From Streptomyces sp. TLI_235 (GTDB taxonomy: Bacteria; Actinomycetota; Actinomycetes; Streptomycetales; Streptomycetaceae), in contig NSGV01000001.1 of NCBI GenBank assembly GCA_002300355.1, positions 1,612,001 to 1,676,000 of the forward strand: a stretch of DNA of 64,000 nt. Direction: 5' to 3'. The notes below the pieces were generated by a model that saw only the letters and a list, made by a program, of their open reading frames with translations, made no database searches and was not told the DNA's origin. The translations under genes were made by a program, and so were the position numbers. Below are positions 7,147 through 15,716 of this stretch, one piece after another (the first letter of the stretch is position 1; each line of letters begins with the position of its first letter).

Positions 7147-8217
7147 TCAGGCCGGGTAGACGTCGCCGGGCAGCTTGCGGTCGGCGCCGACGGTGGCGAT
7201 GTGCCAGTAGGGGTACGGGACGCGGGCGGTGCTGACCTCGTCCAGGGCGGCCACCTCGTCGGCGGTGAGCTCCCACTCCATCGCCTTCAGGTTGTCCTCC
7301 AGCTGGTGGATCTTGGTCGCGCCGATCACCGCGGAGGCGATCTGCGGCCGGGACAGCACCCAGTTGATGGCGACCTGGGCGACGGTGGCGCCGCGCGCCT
7401 CGGCGATGCGGGCCGTCTCGTCGACGATGTCGTACGCCTGCTGCTCGTCGGTGAGCGGCGCGGACTCGGCCGGGGTGGCCTCGGCGAGGCGGCTGCCGGC
7501 CGGGCGGCCCTCGCCGCGGCGGTACTTGCCGGTGAGGAAGCCGCCGGCCAGCGGGCTCCACGCGGTGATGCCGACCTTCTGGTCGTGGGCCAGCGGGATG
7601 ACCTCCCACTCCAGGTCGCGGGCGCCCAGGTTGTAGTAGCCCTGGTAGCAGACGAAGCGGGCGAGGTTGCGGCGCTCGGAGACGGACAGGGCCTTCATCA
7701 GCTGCCAGGCGGCGAAGTTGGAGACGCCGATGTAGCGGACCTTGCCGGAGCGGACCAGGTCGTCGAGCACCCGCAGGGTCTCGTCGAGCGAGGTCCGCGG
7801 GTCGAAGCCGTGCAGGTGGTAGAGGTCGATGTAGTCGGTGTTCAGCCGCCGCAGGCTCGCGTCGACGGCCGCGTTGAGGTGGTGCCGGGTCGAGCCGAAG
7901 TCGTTCGGGCCCTCGCCGTCCACCCGCCAGCGGCCCTTGGTGCCGATGACCACGCGGTCGCGGACCTTGGCGAGGGTCCGGCCGAAGAACTCCTCGCCCA
8001 TGCCGTTCTTGTAGACGTCCGCGGTGTCGAAGAAGTTGATGCCGGCGTCGAGCGCGACGTCCATGAGGCGGTGCACGTCCTGGTCCTGGACGGTGCCGAA
8101 TTCGGACCAGTTGCGGTCCGGGGCCCCGAGGAAGGAGGCACCTCCGCCGAAGGTCATGGCGCCGAAGCAGAGTTCGGACACGGCCAGGCCGGTGTCGCCC
8201 AGGTAGCGGTAGCGCAT
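7147..8217 (-). CDS. Aldo/keto reductase
   Basis: A 356-residue NADPH-dependent aldo/keto reductase. Seen: LGDTGLAVSELCFGAMTFGGG at the N terminus, FFDTADVYKNGMGEEFFGRTL with the catalytic Asp and Tyr, VVIGTKGRW with the Lys, DYIDLYHLHGFD with the His, then GVSNF, and SAVIGATKIHQLEDNLKAMEWEL for the NADPH phosphate. ATG 8217 has GGGAG upstream. It is divergent from the ABM gene at 8496, and the shared 277-base spacer carries repeated operator-like boxes. A YhdN-type general detoxification reductase is the best guess. Confidence 0.9.
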   Translation of the reverse strand: MRYRYLGDTGLAVSELCFGAMTFGGGASFLGAPDRNWSEFGTVQDQDVHRLMDVALDAGINFFDTADVYKNGMGEEFFGRTLAKVRDRVVIGTKGRWRVDGEGPNDFGSTRHHLNAAVDASLRRLNTDYIDLYHLHGFDPRTSLDETLRVLDDLVRSGKVRYIGVSNFAAWQLMKALSVSERRNLARFVCYQGYYNLGARDLEWEVIPLAHDQKVGITAWSPLAGGFLTGKYRRGEGRPAGSRLAEATPAESAPLTDEQQAYDIVDETARIAEARGATVAQVAINWVLSRPQIASAVIGATKIHQLEDNLKAMEWELTADEVAALDEVSTARVPYPYWHIATVGADRKLPGDVYPA

Positions 8218-8335
8218 CGGGGGTTCTCCCTGTCAGTTCTTTGGATGTCACTGCGTCGGGTGTCGCCGCGTCGGGTGCCGGTGAGGCCCGCCACGGGTCG
8301 GCGCCCGGCCGGTCCCGCCTCTCACGGGGCGACGA

Positions 8336-8427
8336 CCGTAAGACTCGGCACGACCATAAGATCTCGAATAGTCATCGTCAAGCCGAATGCGAGGGAGATC
8401 CTCCACTCCCATAAGACTTCGAATGGT
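8336..8427. repeat. Operator-like direct repeats CCATAAGAyyTCGAATrGT
   Basis: CCATAAGATCTCGAATAGT at 8354-8372 and CCATAAGACTTCGAATGGT at 8409-8427 agree at 16 of 19 positions and are 55 bases apart. A shorter copy CCGTAAGACTCG begins at 8336. They sit in the divergent spacer between the aldo/keto reductase and the ABM operon, in an unusually AT-richer patch, as expected for paired regulator sites serving both promoters. Confidence 0.55.
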
Positions 8428-8495
8428 GCTACGGTTTCGAGGCCGTCGCGGATGACGGATCGTCATGCGCGCTCGTACTGAAGCGGGAGACCACC

Positions 8496-8816
8496 GTGAG
8501 CACTGTGACCGTCGTCGGTCGGGCCGTCGCCAAGCCCGGCAAGCGGGACGAACTGGAGCGCCGCCTGCGGGCGGTCGTCGTCCCCACGCACGAGGAGGAG
8601 GAGAGCATCCACTACTCCATGCACCAGGACCTGGACGACCCCGACGTGTTCATCGCCATCGAGCGCTGGCCGGGCCGGGAGGCCCTGGAGCGGCACCTCG
8701 GCACCCCGCACCTGACCGAACTGGCCGGGCTGCTCGACGACCTGCTCGCCGAGCCGCTGGAGCTGCGGGTGCTCGACCAGCTGCACGAGGGCGACTCCGC
8801 CAAGGGCGTGCTGTGA
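8496..8816 (+). CDS. ABM-domain monooxygenase-like protein
   Basis: A 106-residue single ABM domain: VTVVGRAVAKPGKRDELERRLRAVVVPTHEEEESIHYSMHQDLDDPDVFIAIERWPGREALERHL, the usual YgiN-like order with the E-x-x-E helix and the ERWxxxEALxxHL end. YgiN-type proteins act as quinol monooxygenases or stress-related oxygenases. GTG start; its stop overlaps the GTG of the dehydrogenase at 8813, so it heads a three-gene redox operon with 8813-9697 and 9757-10665. Confidence 0.8.
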   Translation: MSTVTVVGRAVAKPGKRDELERRLRAVVVPTHEEEESIHYSMHQDLDDPDVFIAIERWPGREALERHLGTPHLTELAGLLDDLLAEPLELRVLDQLHEGDSAKGVL

Positions 8817-9697
8817 ACCGCACGGCCGTCGCCGTGCTCGGCACCGGCATCATGGGGGCCGGCATGGCCCGCAGCCTGTGCCGGGCCGGCCTCGACGTCC
8901 GGGTGTGGAACCGCACCCGGTCCGCCGCGGAACCGCTGGCCGCCGCGGGTGCCGCGGTCGCCGCCGACCCCGCCGGGGCGGTGCGCGGCGCCGATGTGGT
9001 GATCACCATGCTCACCGACGGGCCTGCCGTGCTGGAGGTGATGAGCGCGACCACCGAGGGGCTCGCCGCCGGCCAGGTCTGGCTGCAGACCTCCACCGTG
9101 GGCCCGACCGCCTTCGCCCCGCTCGCCGCCTTCGCCGCCGCGCACGGCCTGGACCTGGTGGACGCGCCCGTCCTCGGCACCCGCCGGCCCGCCGAGGCCG
9201 GCCGGCTGCTGGTCTTCGCGGCCGGTTCGGAGCGCGCCCGCACCGCGAGCGTCCACGCCCTCGCGGCGATCGCCGACCGCACCGTCTGGCTGGCCGGGGA
9301 CGCGGCGGGCGCCGCCGCCTCCCGGCTCAAACTGGTCGTCAACAGCTGGGTGCTGGCCACCGCCACCGGCGCCGCCGAGGCGATCGCCCTGGCCGAGGGC
9401 CTCGGCCTGGACCGCACCGTGTTCGCCGAGACCGTCGCCGGCGGCGGTCTCGACAGCCCCTACCTGCAGGGCAAGGCCGCGGCCGTCGCCACCGGGGACT
9501 TCTCCCCCGCCTTCGGCCTCGCCACCGCGGCGAAGGACGCCCGGCTGATCGCCGCCGAGGCGCAGGCCGCCGGGCTGCGCCTCGACATGGCGGCCGCCGT
9601 GGCCGCCCGCTTCGCCCGGGCCGTCGAGCAGGGCCACGGCGGCAAGGACCTGGCCGCCACCTACCTGGTCAGCACCGACGGCCCCGCGGCCGGCTGA
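8813..9697 (+). CDS. NAD(P)-dependent beta-hydroxyacid dehydrogenase
   Basis: A 294-residue member of the 3-hydroxyisobutyrate/6-phosphogluconate dehydrogenase family. It has an N-terminal Rossmann motif VLGTGIMGAGMARSL, VWNRT, DVVITMLTDGPAV, the substrate motif DAPVLGTRRPAEAGRLLVFAAG, and the catalytic lysine in ASRLKLVVNSW. GTG start inside the previous stop. It oxidises a beta-hydroxyacid or reduces the semialdehyde (or an imine, as in imine reductases of this fold). In DAPVLGTRRPAE the usual SGG is replaced by LGT, so the substrate may not be a standard hydroxyisobutyrate. Confidence 0.82.
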   Translation: MNRTAVAVLGTGIMGAGMARSLCRAGLDVRVWNRTRSAAEPLAAAGAAVAADPAGAVRGADVVITMLTDGPAVLEVMSATTEGLAAGQVWLQTSTVGPTAFAPLAAFAAAHGLDLVDAPVLGTRRPAEAGRLLVFAAGSERARTASVHALAAIADRTVWLAGDAAGAAASRLKLVVNSWVLATATGAAEAIALAEGLGLDRTVFAETVAGGGLDSPYLQGKAAAVATGDFSPAFGLATAAKDARLIAAEAQAAGLRLDMAAAVAARFARAVEQGHGGKDLAATYLVSTDGPAAG

Positions 9698-9756
9698 GCG
9701 CCGCCCGCCCGTCCGCACCGCCGATCCACCGTCAACCCCGTTCCGAGGGAGTCCTC

Positions 9757-10665
9757 ATGCGCGCGATCGTCAACACCCCTGCCACCGGCGACGTGGCCTT
9801 CCGCGAGGTCGCCGACCCCGCCCCCGCCACCGGAGACGTCCTGATCGACGTCAAGGCGTTCTCCGTGAACCGCGGCGAGATCCTCAACCTGCCCGGCAAC
9901 GACGAGGGCTGGCGCCCCGGTTGGGACGTCGCCGGGGTGGTCGCCGAGACCGCCAACGGCTTCACCGCCGGGCAGCGCGTGGTGGCGCTCTCGCTCGCCG
10001 ACGGCTCCTGGGCCGAGCGGATCGCCGTCCCGGTCGGCTTCGTCGCCGCGCTGCCGGACACCGTCGGCTTCGCCGAAGCCGCCACCCTGCCGGTCGCCGC
10101 GCTCACCGCGCTGCGCCTGGTCCGCGAGTCGGGGACGCTGCTCGGCCGCCGGGTGCTGGTCACCGGCGCGGCGGGCGGCGTCGGCCGGCTCCTCGTCCAG
10201 CTGGCCGCCGCGGCCGGCGCCGAGGTGACGGCGGTCGCCCGGAACGCCGAGCGCGCCAAGGGCCTCACCGAGCTGGGCGCCACCACCGTCGTCACCGACG
10301 CGGCCGTCGCCGAGGGCCCGTTCGCCGTGGTGTACGAGGCCGCCGGCGGCGCCTCGCTGACCGCGGCGCTGGAGCTGGTCGGCCCCGGCGGCACCGTGTT
10401 CAGCTACGGCAACTCCTCGGGCGAGGACACCCCGGTCTCCTTCTTCCGCTTCTTCGGCGGCCACGAGCAGGCCACCCTGCGGCACTTCGTGTTCGTCACC
10501 GGCGCCCCGGTGGACGAGGACCTCGCCGCGCTGGCCCGGCTGGTCGGCGACGGCGCGCTCTCGGTCGAGATCTCCTACCGCGAGGGCTGGGAGCGGATCA
10601 ACGAGGCGCTCGCCGCCGTCCGCGAGCGCCGGGTGGCCGGCAAGGCCGTCCTGACCGTCGGCTGA
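9757..10665 (+). CDS. Quinone-oxidoreductase-like alcohol dehydrogenase (MDR)
   Basis: A 302-residue medium-chain dehydrogenase/reductase. N-terminal GroES-like domain with VKAFSVNRGEILNLPGN and GWDVAGVVAE; Rossmann domain with VLVTGAAGGVGRLLVQLAAAAGAEVTAVARN. No structural zinc cysteines are present, so it belongs to the zinc-independent quinone-oxidoreductase/enoyl-reductase branch that uses NADPH. ATG 9757 has GAGGGAG upstream. It follows the hydroxyacid dehydrogenase by 59 bases and is probably in the same operon. Confidence 0.85.
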   Translation: MRAIVNTPATGDVAFREVADPAPATGDVLIDVKAFSVNRGEILNLPGNDEGWRPGWDVAGVVAETANGFTAGQRVVALSLADGSWAERIAVPVGFVAALPDTVGFAEAATLPVAALTALRLVRESGTLLGRRVLVTGAAGGVGRLLVQLAAAAGAEVTAVARNAERAKGLTELGATTVVTDAAVAEGPFAVVYEAAGGASLTAALELVGPGGTVFSYGNSSGEDTPVSFFRFFGGHEQATLRHFVFVTGAPVDEDLAALARLVGDGALSVEISYREGWERINEALAAVRERRVAGKAVLTVG

Positions 10666-10713
10666 GTCCCGATCGTGGGCCGGCTCCGCACCGTCGGCCG
10701 ACGGCACCGACCC

Positions 10714-10747
10714 GCGGGGTGGGAGGACGCGCCGCCTCCCGCCCCGC
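10714..10747. terminator. Bidirectional hairpin between convergent genes
   Basis: GCGGGGTGGGAGG pairs with CCTCCCGCCCCGC across an 8-base loop (12 of 13 pairs, one G-T). It lies between the redox operon and the end of the conservon and can serve both. Confidence 0.6.
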
Positions 10748-10782
10748 GCCGGTGCCGCCCCCGGACCGGCACGCCGCCGCGC

Positions 10783-11376
10783 TCAGCGGCGGGTGTCGGC
10801 GAGCAGCCGGGCGGCGTGCACCCGGCCCGCGTGCTCGACCAGGTCCACCAGCACCTGCTTGCCGGACGCCCGCTGCCGGGCGTCGCAGGCCACCACAGGG
10901 GTGTCGTCGTCCAGGTCGAGCGCGCGGGCCACTTCTTTCGGACCGAAGTCCCGGGTGCCGGCGAAACGGTTCACCGCGACCACGAACGGGATGCCCCGGT
11001 GCTCGAAGAAGTCGACCGCGGGGAAGCAGTCGGTCAGCCGCCGGGTGTCGGCGAGCACCACCGCGCCGAGCGCGCCCTGCGCCAGTTCGTCCCAGAGGAA
11101 CCAGAACCGGTCCTGGCCGGGGGTGCCGAACAGGTAGACCGACAGACCCTCCCGGATGGTGATCCGGCCGAAGTCCATCGCGACCGTGGTGGTGGTCTTC
11201 TGCTCCACCCCGCCGAGGTCGTCCACCCCGCTGCCGGCCGCGGTCAGCTGCTCCTCGGTGCGCAGCGGCCGGATCTCGCTGACCGAGCCGACCAGCGTCG
11301 TCTTGCCGACCCCGAATCCCCCGGCGACCAGGATCTTCAGGGCGAGCACGGAGCCGTCAGAGAGCGCGGAGTCCAT
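10783..11376 (-). CDS. cvnD: Conservon GTPase (CvnD type)
   Basis: A 197-residue Ras-like GTP-binding protein. ILVAGGFGVGKTTLVGSVSEI is the P-loop. TTTTVAMDFGRI, the switch region LFGTPGQDRFWFLWDEL and VVAVNRF (in place of NKxD) follow. In the S. coelicolor conservons CvnA-D form a membrane complex that resembles eukaryotic G-protein signalling. ATG 11376 lies inside the 3' end of cvnC (20-base overlap), which supports co-translation. Last gene of the operon, ending before a hairpin. Confidence 0.92.
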   Translation of the reverse strand: MDSALSDGSVLALKILVAGGFGVGKTTLVGSVSEIRPLRTEEQLTAAGSGVDDLGGVEQKTTTTVAMDFGRITIREGLSVYLFGTPGQDRFWFLWDELAQGALGAVVLADTRRLTDCFPAVDFFEHRGIPFVVAVNRFAGTRDFGPKEVARALDLDDDTPVVACDARQRASGKQVLVDLVEHAGRVHAARLLADTRR

Positions 11377-11785
11377 TGATGACCTCTTGGAGGATGTGCT
11401 CGTCGGGGAGCAGGGCGGGCGGGACGGGCCGGCTGACCCGGATGTACTCGGCGTCCAGCAGGTCGCCGAGCAGCACCCGCACGACGCCGAGCGGCAGGTC
11501 GACGTCGGCGGCGATCTCGGCGACGGAGAGCGCGTTGCCGCGGCAGAGGTCGAGGATGACGGCCTGTTCGGGGCCGACCGGCGGGTCCACGCCCTCGGGC
11601 ACGTCACTGACCACCAGGGCGATCAGGTCGAACTCCGCCCCGGTGGGCCGGGTGCGGCCCTTGGTCACCGCGTACGGCCGGACCATCGGGCCGGCCGCGT
11701 CGTCGAACCACTGGACGGGGGCCTCGGGGGGCGGCGGGAAGCCGAACGGGCTGCCCGGAAGGAAGCGGCGCGGCGGGTACGGCAT
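11357..11785 (-). CDS. cvnC: Conservon DUF742 protein (CvnC type)
   Basis: A 142-residue DUF742 protein: VRPYAVTKGRTRPTGAEFDLIALVVS, ILDLCRGNALSVAEIAADVDLPLGVVRVLLGDLLDAEYIRV (winged-helix-like), and HILQEVINGLRAL. CvnC is thought to mediate contacts within the conservon complex. ATG 11785 is chosen; a TTG at 11794 overlapping the cvnB stop is an alternative start. Lies between cvnB (5 bases upstream) and cvnD (overlapping). Confidence 0.9.
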   Translation of the reverse strand: MPYPPRRFLPGSPFGFPPPPEAPVQWFDDAAGPMVRPYAVTKGRTRPTGAEFDLIALVVSDVPEGVDPPVGPEQAVILDLCRGNALSVAEIAADVDLPLGVVRVLLGDLLDAEYIRVSRPVPPALLPDEHILQEVINGLRAL

Positions 11786-11790
11786 CGTCG

Positions 11791-12201
11791 TCAACCCCCG
11801 ACCGCGCTGCGCGGCGCCGCGTACAGGTGCTCGCCGACCCGGCGGACCAGGCGGGCCATCTCGTAGGCGATCAGGCCGAGGTCGGCGTCGGCGGTGGAGA
11901 ACACCGCCAGGCAGGTGCCCTGGCCGGCGGCGGCCACGAAGAGGAAGCCGTGCTGCAGCTCGACCATGGTCTGCCGCACCTCGCCGGCGTCGAAGTGCCG
12001 GCCCGCGCCCTTGGCCAGGCTGTGGAATCCGGAGGCGACCGCGGCCAGGTGCTCGCCGTCCTCCCGGCCGAGCCCCGCGGAGGTGCCCATCGCCAGGCCG
12101 TCCGCGGAGAGCATCACGGCGAACCTGACCTGGGCGACCCGGGAGACGAGTTCGTCGAGCAGCCAGTTGAGCTCTCCCGCGTGGTGCGTGGTCCCGATCA
12201 T
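11791..12201 (-). CDS. cvnB: Conservon roadblock/LC7 protein (CvnB type)
   Basis: A 136-residue roadblock/LC7-domain protein: LNWLLDELVSRVAQVRFAVMLSADGLAMGTSAGLGREDGEHLAAVASGFHSLAKG, then FLFVAAAGQGTCLAVFSTADADLGLIAYEMARLVRRVGEHL. Roadblock proteins modulate small GTPases (MglB-like). ATG 12201 overlaps the cvnA stop region by 4 bases. Confidence 0.93.
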   Translation of the reverse strand: MIGTTHHAGELNWLLDELVSRVAQVRFAVMLSADGLAMGTSAGLGREDGEHLAAVASGFHSLAKGAGRHFDAGEVRQTMVELQHGFLFVAAAGQGTCLAVFSTADADLGLIAYEMARLVRRVGEHLYAAPRSAVGG

Positions 12202-14849
12202 CGGTGCTCTCCTCCGGTGGGGTTCGGTCGGATCGGTGGCTCGGTGGTGCCGCGGGCCCAGCCGCGCTGGAAGGCGGACATCGCGGCGCGGGCCTCCTCG
12301 GGGTCCCGCCCGGCGGGCCGCCCGTCGACCGGGCGCGGCGCCGGCCTGGGCTTCGCCGGGGCCTCGCGCAGCTGCGGGACGAGGCTGGCCTGCCGCACCC
12401 GGCGCGGCAGGTCGCCGTCGCCCTCGTCGGGCCCGGCGCCGCCGGACGGCGCGGCCGGGGCAGTGGGTACGGCGGCCGGGGCGGCGGGTACGGCGGCGGC
12501 CGGCGGGACGGCCGCGGGCACGGGCGCCGGGCGGCGCGCCGGTGCGGGCGGCACGGCGGGCGACGGCCGGGCGCCGTCGGCCCGGAACGGGGTCGGCCGC
12601 AGCACCCCCGGGTCGCGGCCGGACGCGCCGAACGGCGTCGCGGTCGGCAGCGGGCGGACGGCAGGCGCTGCCGCGGGCTGCTGCCGCTCGGCGGGGGGAG
12701 CGGACACCGCGGTGGGTGCCGGTGCGGCGACGACGGGCGACCGGTCGGCGACGGGCGGCCGGTCCGCGGCGGGTTCGGCGGGTGCCTCGGCCTCCAGCAG
12801 GGCGGTCGGCAGCAGGACCACGGCGGTGGTGCCGCCGTACGCGGAGGTCCGCAGCGCCACCTTGACGCCGCGCCGGCGGGCGAGCCGGCTGACCACGAAC
12901 AGGCCGAGCCGGTCGCTGTCGAAGAGGTCGACCTGCTCGGAGGCCTCGATCCGGCGGTTGGCGTCGGCGAGCGCCTCGGCGCCCATGCCGAGGCCGCGGT
13001 CCTCGATCTCCACGGCGTAGCCGTTGCCGACCTGCTCGCCGCGGATGTGCACCTTGGTGTGCGGCGGCGAGAACCCGGTGGCGTTCTCCACGAGTTCGGC
13101 CACCAGGTGGGTGAGGTCGGCGACGGCCTGTCCGGCGACCGCCGCGTACGGCAGCCGGTGCACCTCGACCCGGGCGTACTCCTCGACCTCGGCGACGGCG
13201 GCCCGCACCACGTCCATCAGCGGGACGGGCCTGCGCCAGGCCCGGCCGGGGGCGGCACCGGAGAGGATGATCAGGCCCTCGGCGTGCCGGCGCATCCGGG
13301 TGGTCAGGTGGTCCAGGCGGAACAGGTCCTCCAGCTCCGCCGGGTCCTCGGTGCGGCGCTCCATCGCGTCCAACAGGGTGAGCTGGCGGTGCACGAGGAC
13401 CTGGCTGCGCCGGGCGAGGTTGACGAAGACGCCGGAGACGCCGGAGAGCACCTCGGCGCGTTCCACGGCGGCGGTGACGGCGGCCCGCTGCACCCGGCCG
13501 AGGGCGCCGTGCACCTGGCCGATCTCGTCGCCGCCGTGCGGGAGCAGCGGCGCCTCGGCCGCGATGTCGATCTCCTCGCCGGCCCGCAGCCGCCGCATGG
13601 TGGCGGGCAGGGTGCGGCCGGCGAGTTCGAGGGCGGAGTTGCGCAGCCGGACGAGTTCGGTGACCAGGCCGCGGCCGATCTGCACCGAGATCAGCAGCGA
13701 GGCGAGGACGGCGGCGAGGCCGAGCAGCACGGCGAGCCCGGCGGGGGTGAACAGGCCTAGCGCGTACGGGTCGGAGCGTTCGGCGGCGGCGCTGCCGGCG
13801 GCCCGTTCGACGCCGGCGAGGCCGCGGGCGGTGCCGTCGACGAGGTCGGCCCAGTGATCGGCGGGGGCGCCCTGGACGGCGGTCCGGCCGTCGGGGGCGT
13901 CCCGGACGGCGTCCTCCAGGCGGGCGAGTTCGCGGTAGTCGGCGCCGCCGGTGACGGTCTGCAGGGCGGAGCGGTCGGCGGGCCGCAGGTCGCGGGAGGC
14001 GGTCTGCTCGAAGAGTCGGCGGGCGTAGACGGCGGCGCCGAAGTCGCGGTGCTGGGCCTCGTCGAGCCGGCCCGCGGTCTGGCCGGTGCGGAGCAGGGCG
14101 TCCTCGCGGGCGAGCAGTTCGCGGGCGCGGGCGAACTCCAGGAGCACCCGGGCGTCGGAGGCGACCCGGTGGTCCTGCAGGGCGGTGACGGAGCCGGTGA
14201 CCTCCAGGGCGCGGTCGATCGCGGCGGTGTAGGCGGCGAAGGTCTCGGGCCAGCCGGCCCGGTGCTGGAGCACCTTGGTGCGCAGGGCGGGCAGGGCGGC
14301 GACGGCGGCGGTGAGTTCGTCGACCCGGCCGGCGGTCTCGTCGCCGAGCCCCTCGGCGTCGGCCCGGTTGTAGCCGTCGGCGAGGTGCAGCGGGGCGGCG
14401 GCGCGGTCGGTGGCGGCCGCGGCCTCCCGCAGCGCGGTCTCCCGGCCGGGTGCGCCGCCGGCCAGCAGCTGTCCGGCGGCGGTCCGTTCGGCCTGCAGGC
14501 CGGTGACAGTGGCGGCGACCGGGTCGAGCACGGTCCGTCCGACGGCCTTGAGGTGCAGGGTGTCCCAGACGGAGCGGGCGGTGGTCACGGTGGCGAACGA
14601 CCAGAGCGCCAGGACGGAGACCACGGGCACCATCAGCAGGGCGACGATCCTGGCCCGGACGGTGCGGGGGCGCAGCCGCAGGCCGCCCGAGGGCGCCGCC
14701 GGCGCGGACTGCTCGGGGTGGTCGTCGGCTTCCTCGCGGGCGTGGGCACCGCGGTGCCGGCCGGCGGGGCCGGTGCGGCCGGGGCTGCGTCCGGCGGGGC
14801 TCGGTCCGGCGGCCGGTGCGCTGCGCGGGGTGCCGCGGCGTACTCGCAT
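12198..14849 (-). CDS. cvnA: Conservon sensor histidine-kinase-like protein (CvnA type)
   Basis: An 883-residue protein. Transmembrane helix at about residues 65-90 (IVALLMVPVVSVLALWSFATV). A long extracytoplasmic nitrate/nitrite-sensor-like helical domain to about 350 contains TGLQAERTAAGQLLAGG. A second helix AGLAVLLGLAAVLASLLISVQIGRGL is followed by a HAMP linker, a dimerisation region (SQVLVHRQLTLLDAMERRTEDP), and a HATPase with ELVENATGFSPPHTKV, IEDRGLGMG and DRLGLFVVSRLARRRGVKV. A Pro/Ala-rich tail of roughly 230 residues follows. The H-box lacks the standard HELRTP, as in other CvnA proteins. First gene of cvnABCD; the MHYT gene lies 69 bases upstream on the same strand. Confidence 0.92.
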   Translation of the reverse strand: MRVRRGTPRSAPAAGPSPAGRSPGRTGPAGRHRGAHAREEADDHPEQSAPAAPSGGLRLRPRTVRARIVALLMVPVVSVLALWSFATVTTARSVWDTLHLKAVGRTVLDPVAATVTGLQAERTAAGQLLAGGAPGRETALREAAAATDRAAAPLHLADGYNRADAEGLGDETAGRVDELTAAVAALPALRTKVLQHRAGWPETFAAYTAAIDRALEVTGSVTALQDHRVASDARVLLEFARARELLAREDALLRTGQTAGRLDEAQHRDFGAAVYARRLFEQTASRDLRPADRSALQTVTGGADYRELARLEDAVRDAPDGRTAVQGAPADHWADLVDGTARGLAGVERAAGSAAAERSDPYALGLFTPAGLAVLLGLAAVLASLLISVQIGRGLVTELVRLRNSALELAGRTLPATMRRLRAGEEIDIAAEAPLLPHGGDEIGQVHGALGRVQRAAVTAAVERAEVLSGVSGVFVNLARRSQVLVHRQLTLLDAMERRTEDPAELEDLFRLDHLTTRMRRHAEGLIILSGAAPGRAWRRPVPLMDVVRAAVAEVEEYARVEVHRLPYAAVAGQAVADLTHLVAELVENATGFSPPHTKVHIRGEQVGNGYAVEIEDRGLGMGAEALADANRRIEASEQVDLFDSDRLGLFVVSRLARRRGVKVALRTSAYGGTTAVVLLPTALLEAEAPAEPAADRPPVADRSPVVAAPAPTAVSAPPAERQQPAAAPAVRPLPTATPFGASGRDPGVLRPTPFRADGARPSPAVPPAPARRPAPVPAAVPPAAAVPAAPAAVPTAPAAPSGGAGPDEGDGDLPRRVRQASLVPQLREAPAKPRPAPRPVDGRPAGRDPEEARAAMSAFQRGWARGTTEPPIRPNPTGGEHR

Positions 14850-14918
14850 GGGGCGGGGTCCTTTCGGCCGGGTGGGCCGCGTGGTCGCGGAGGTGCCGCG
14901 CGGTGGCGGCGAAATCGG

Positions 14919-15716
14919 TCAGGCCGCGCGGTCGAGTTCGGTCGCGTGCAGGTCCTCGATGGCGAGCTCGCCGGCCTCGCGGTAGGCGGCGCGCTCCTGC
15001 GCGGTGGGGGACAGGGCGACGAACGCGGAGGTGAGGAAGAGGAAGGAACCGAGGCCGACCGCCAGCGGGAAGACGAACTGCATCGGGGTGGCACCGCCGA
15101 GGTCGGTGCGGGCCGGGTCCAGGTGGACGTGGACGGCGGCCATGCCGGTGTAGTGCATGCAGCTGACCGCGACGCCCATGATCAGCGCGGCGCCGCCGGC
15201 GGCGACCAGGGTGCGGATGGCGACGGCGGCCCAGAGCGCGGCGGTGGCGGCGCCCACCGCGATGGCGACGGAGAGCACGACGGTGGCCGGGGTGTACTCG
15301 ACCGTGCCGTGCAGGCGCAGTGCGGCCATGCCGAGGTAGTGCATGGCCGCGACGCCGACGCCGGTGGTGAGGCCGCCGAGCAGCAGGCTGCGGCCGCGGT
15401 GCCGGCCGTAGCCGACGGCGAAGACGCCGATGCCGACGACGACCACGGCGACCAGCAGGCTGAGCACGGTCAGCGGGACGTCGTAGCGGAGTTCGGTGCC
15501 GTCCACGGTGAAGCCGAACATCGCGACGAAGTGCATGGTCCAGATGCCGGAGCCGATCGCGGCGGCGGCGGTGAGCAGCCAGTTGCGGCGCGCCGGGCCG
15601 CTCGCGGACAGCGCCCGGAGGGTGCACCGCAGTCCGAGGGCGGCGCCGACACAGGCCATGAGGTAGGACACGGCCGGGGTCAGCCAGCCGAAGCTGAGGT
15701 GGTTCATGGTTCCCAA
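14919..15716 (-). CDS. MHYT-domain membrane sensor
   Basis: A 265-residue integral membrane protein with seven predicted helices and the MHYT-type motifs WTMHFVAM, AAMHYLGM and SCMHYTGM. These are thought to bind copper and sense O2, CO or NO at the outer membrane face. There is no GGDEF, EAL or kinase output domain, so it must signal through a partner. It lies directly upstream of, and in the same direction as, the conservon. Start: TTG 15716 has GGAGG 5 bases upstream; ATG 15707 is the alternative but has only GGGA. Confidence 0.88.
   Translation of the reverse strand: MGTMNHLSFGWLTPAVSYLMACVGAALGLRCTLRALSASGPARRNWLLTAAAAIGSGIWTMHFVAMFGFTVDGTELRYDVPLTVLSLLVAVVVVGIGVFAVGYGRHRGRSLLLGGLTTGVGVAAMHYLGMAALRLHGTVEYTPATVVLSVAIAVGAATAALWAAVAIRTLVAAGGAALIMGVAVSCMHYTGMAAVHVHLDPARTDLGGATPMQFVFPLAVGLGSFLFLTSAFVALSPTAQERAAYREAGELAIEDLHATELDRAA

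Noticed and set aside
8248-8466. 72-codon minus-strand frame in the AKR/ABM spacer
   Set aside because: No ribosome site, no family, and it covers the repeated operator boxes of a divergent promoter.
12198-13760. Long plus-strand open frames opposite cvnA
   Set aside because: Low-complexity Gly/Gln/Arg composition; antisense shadows caused by high GC at third positions.
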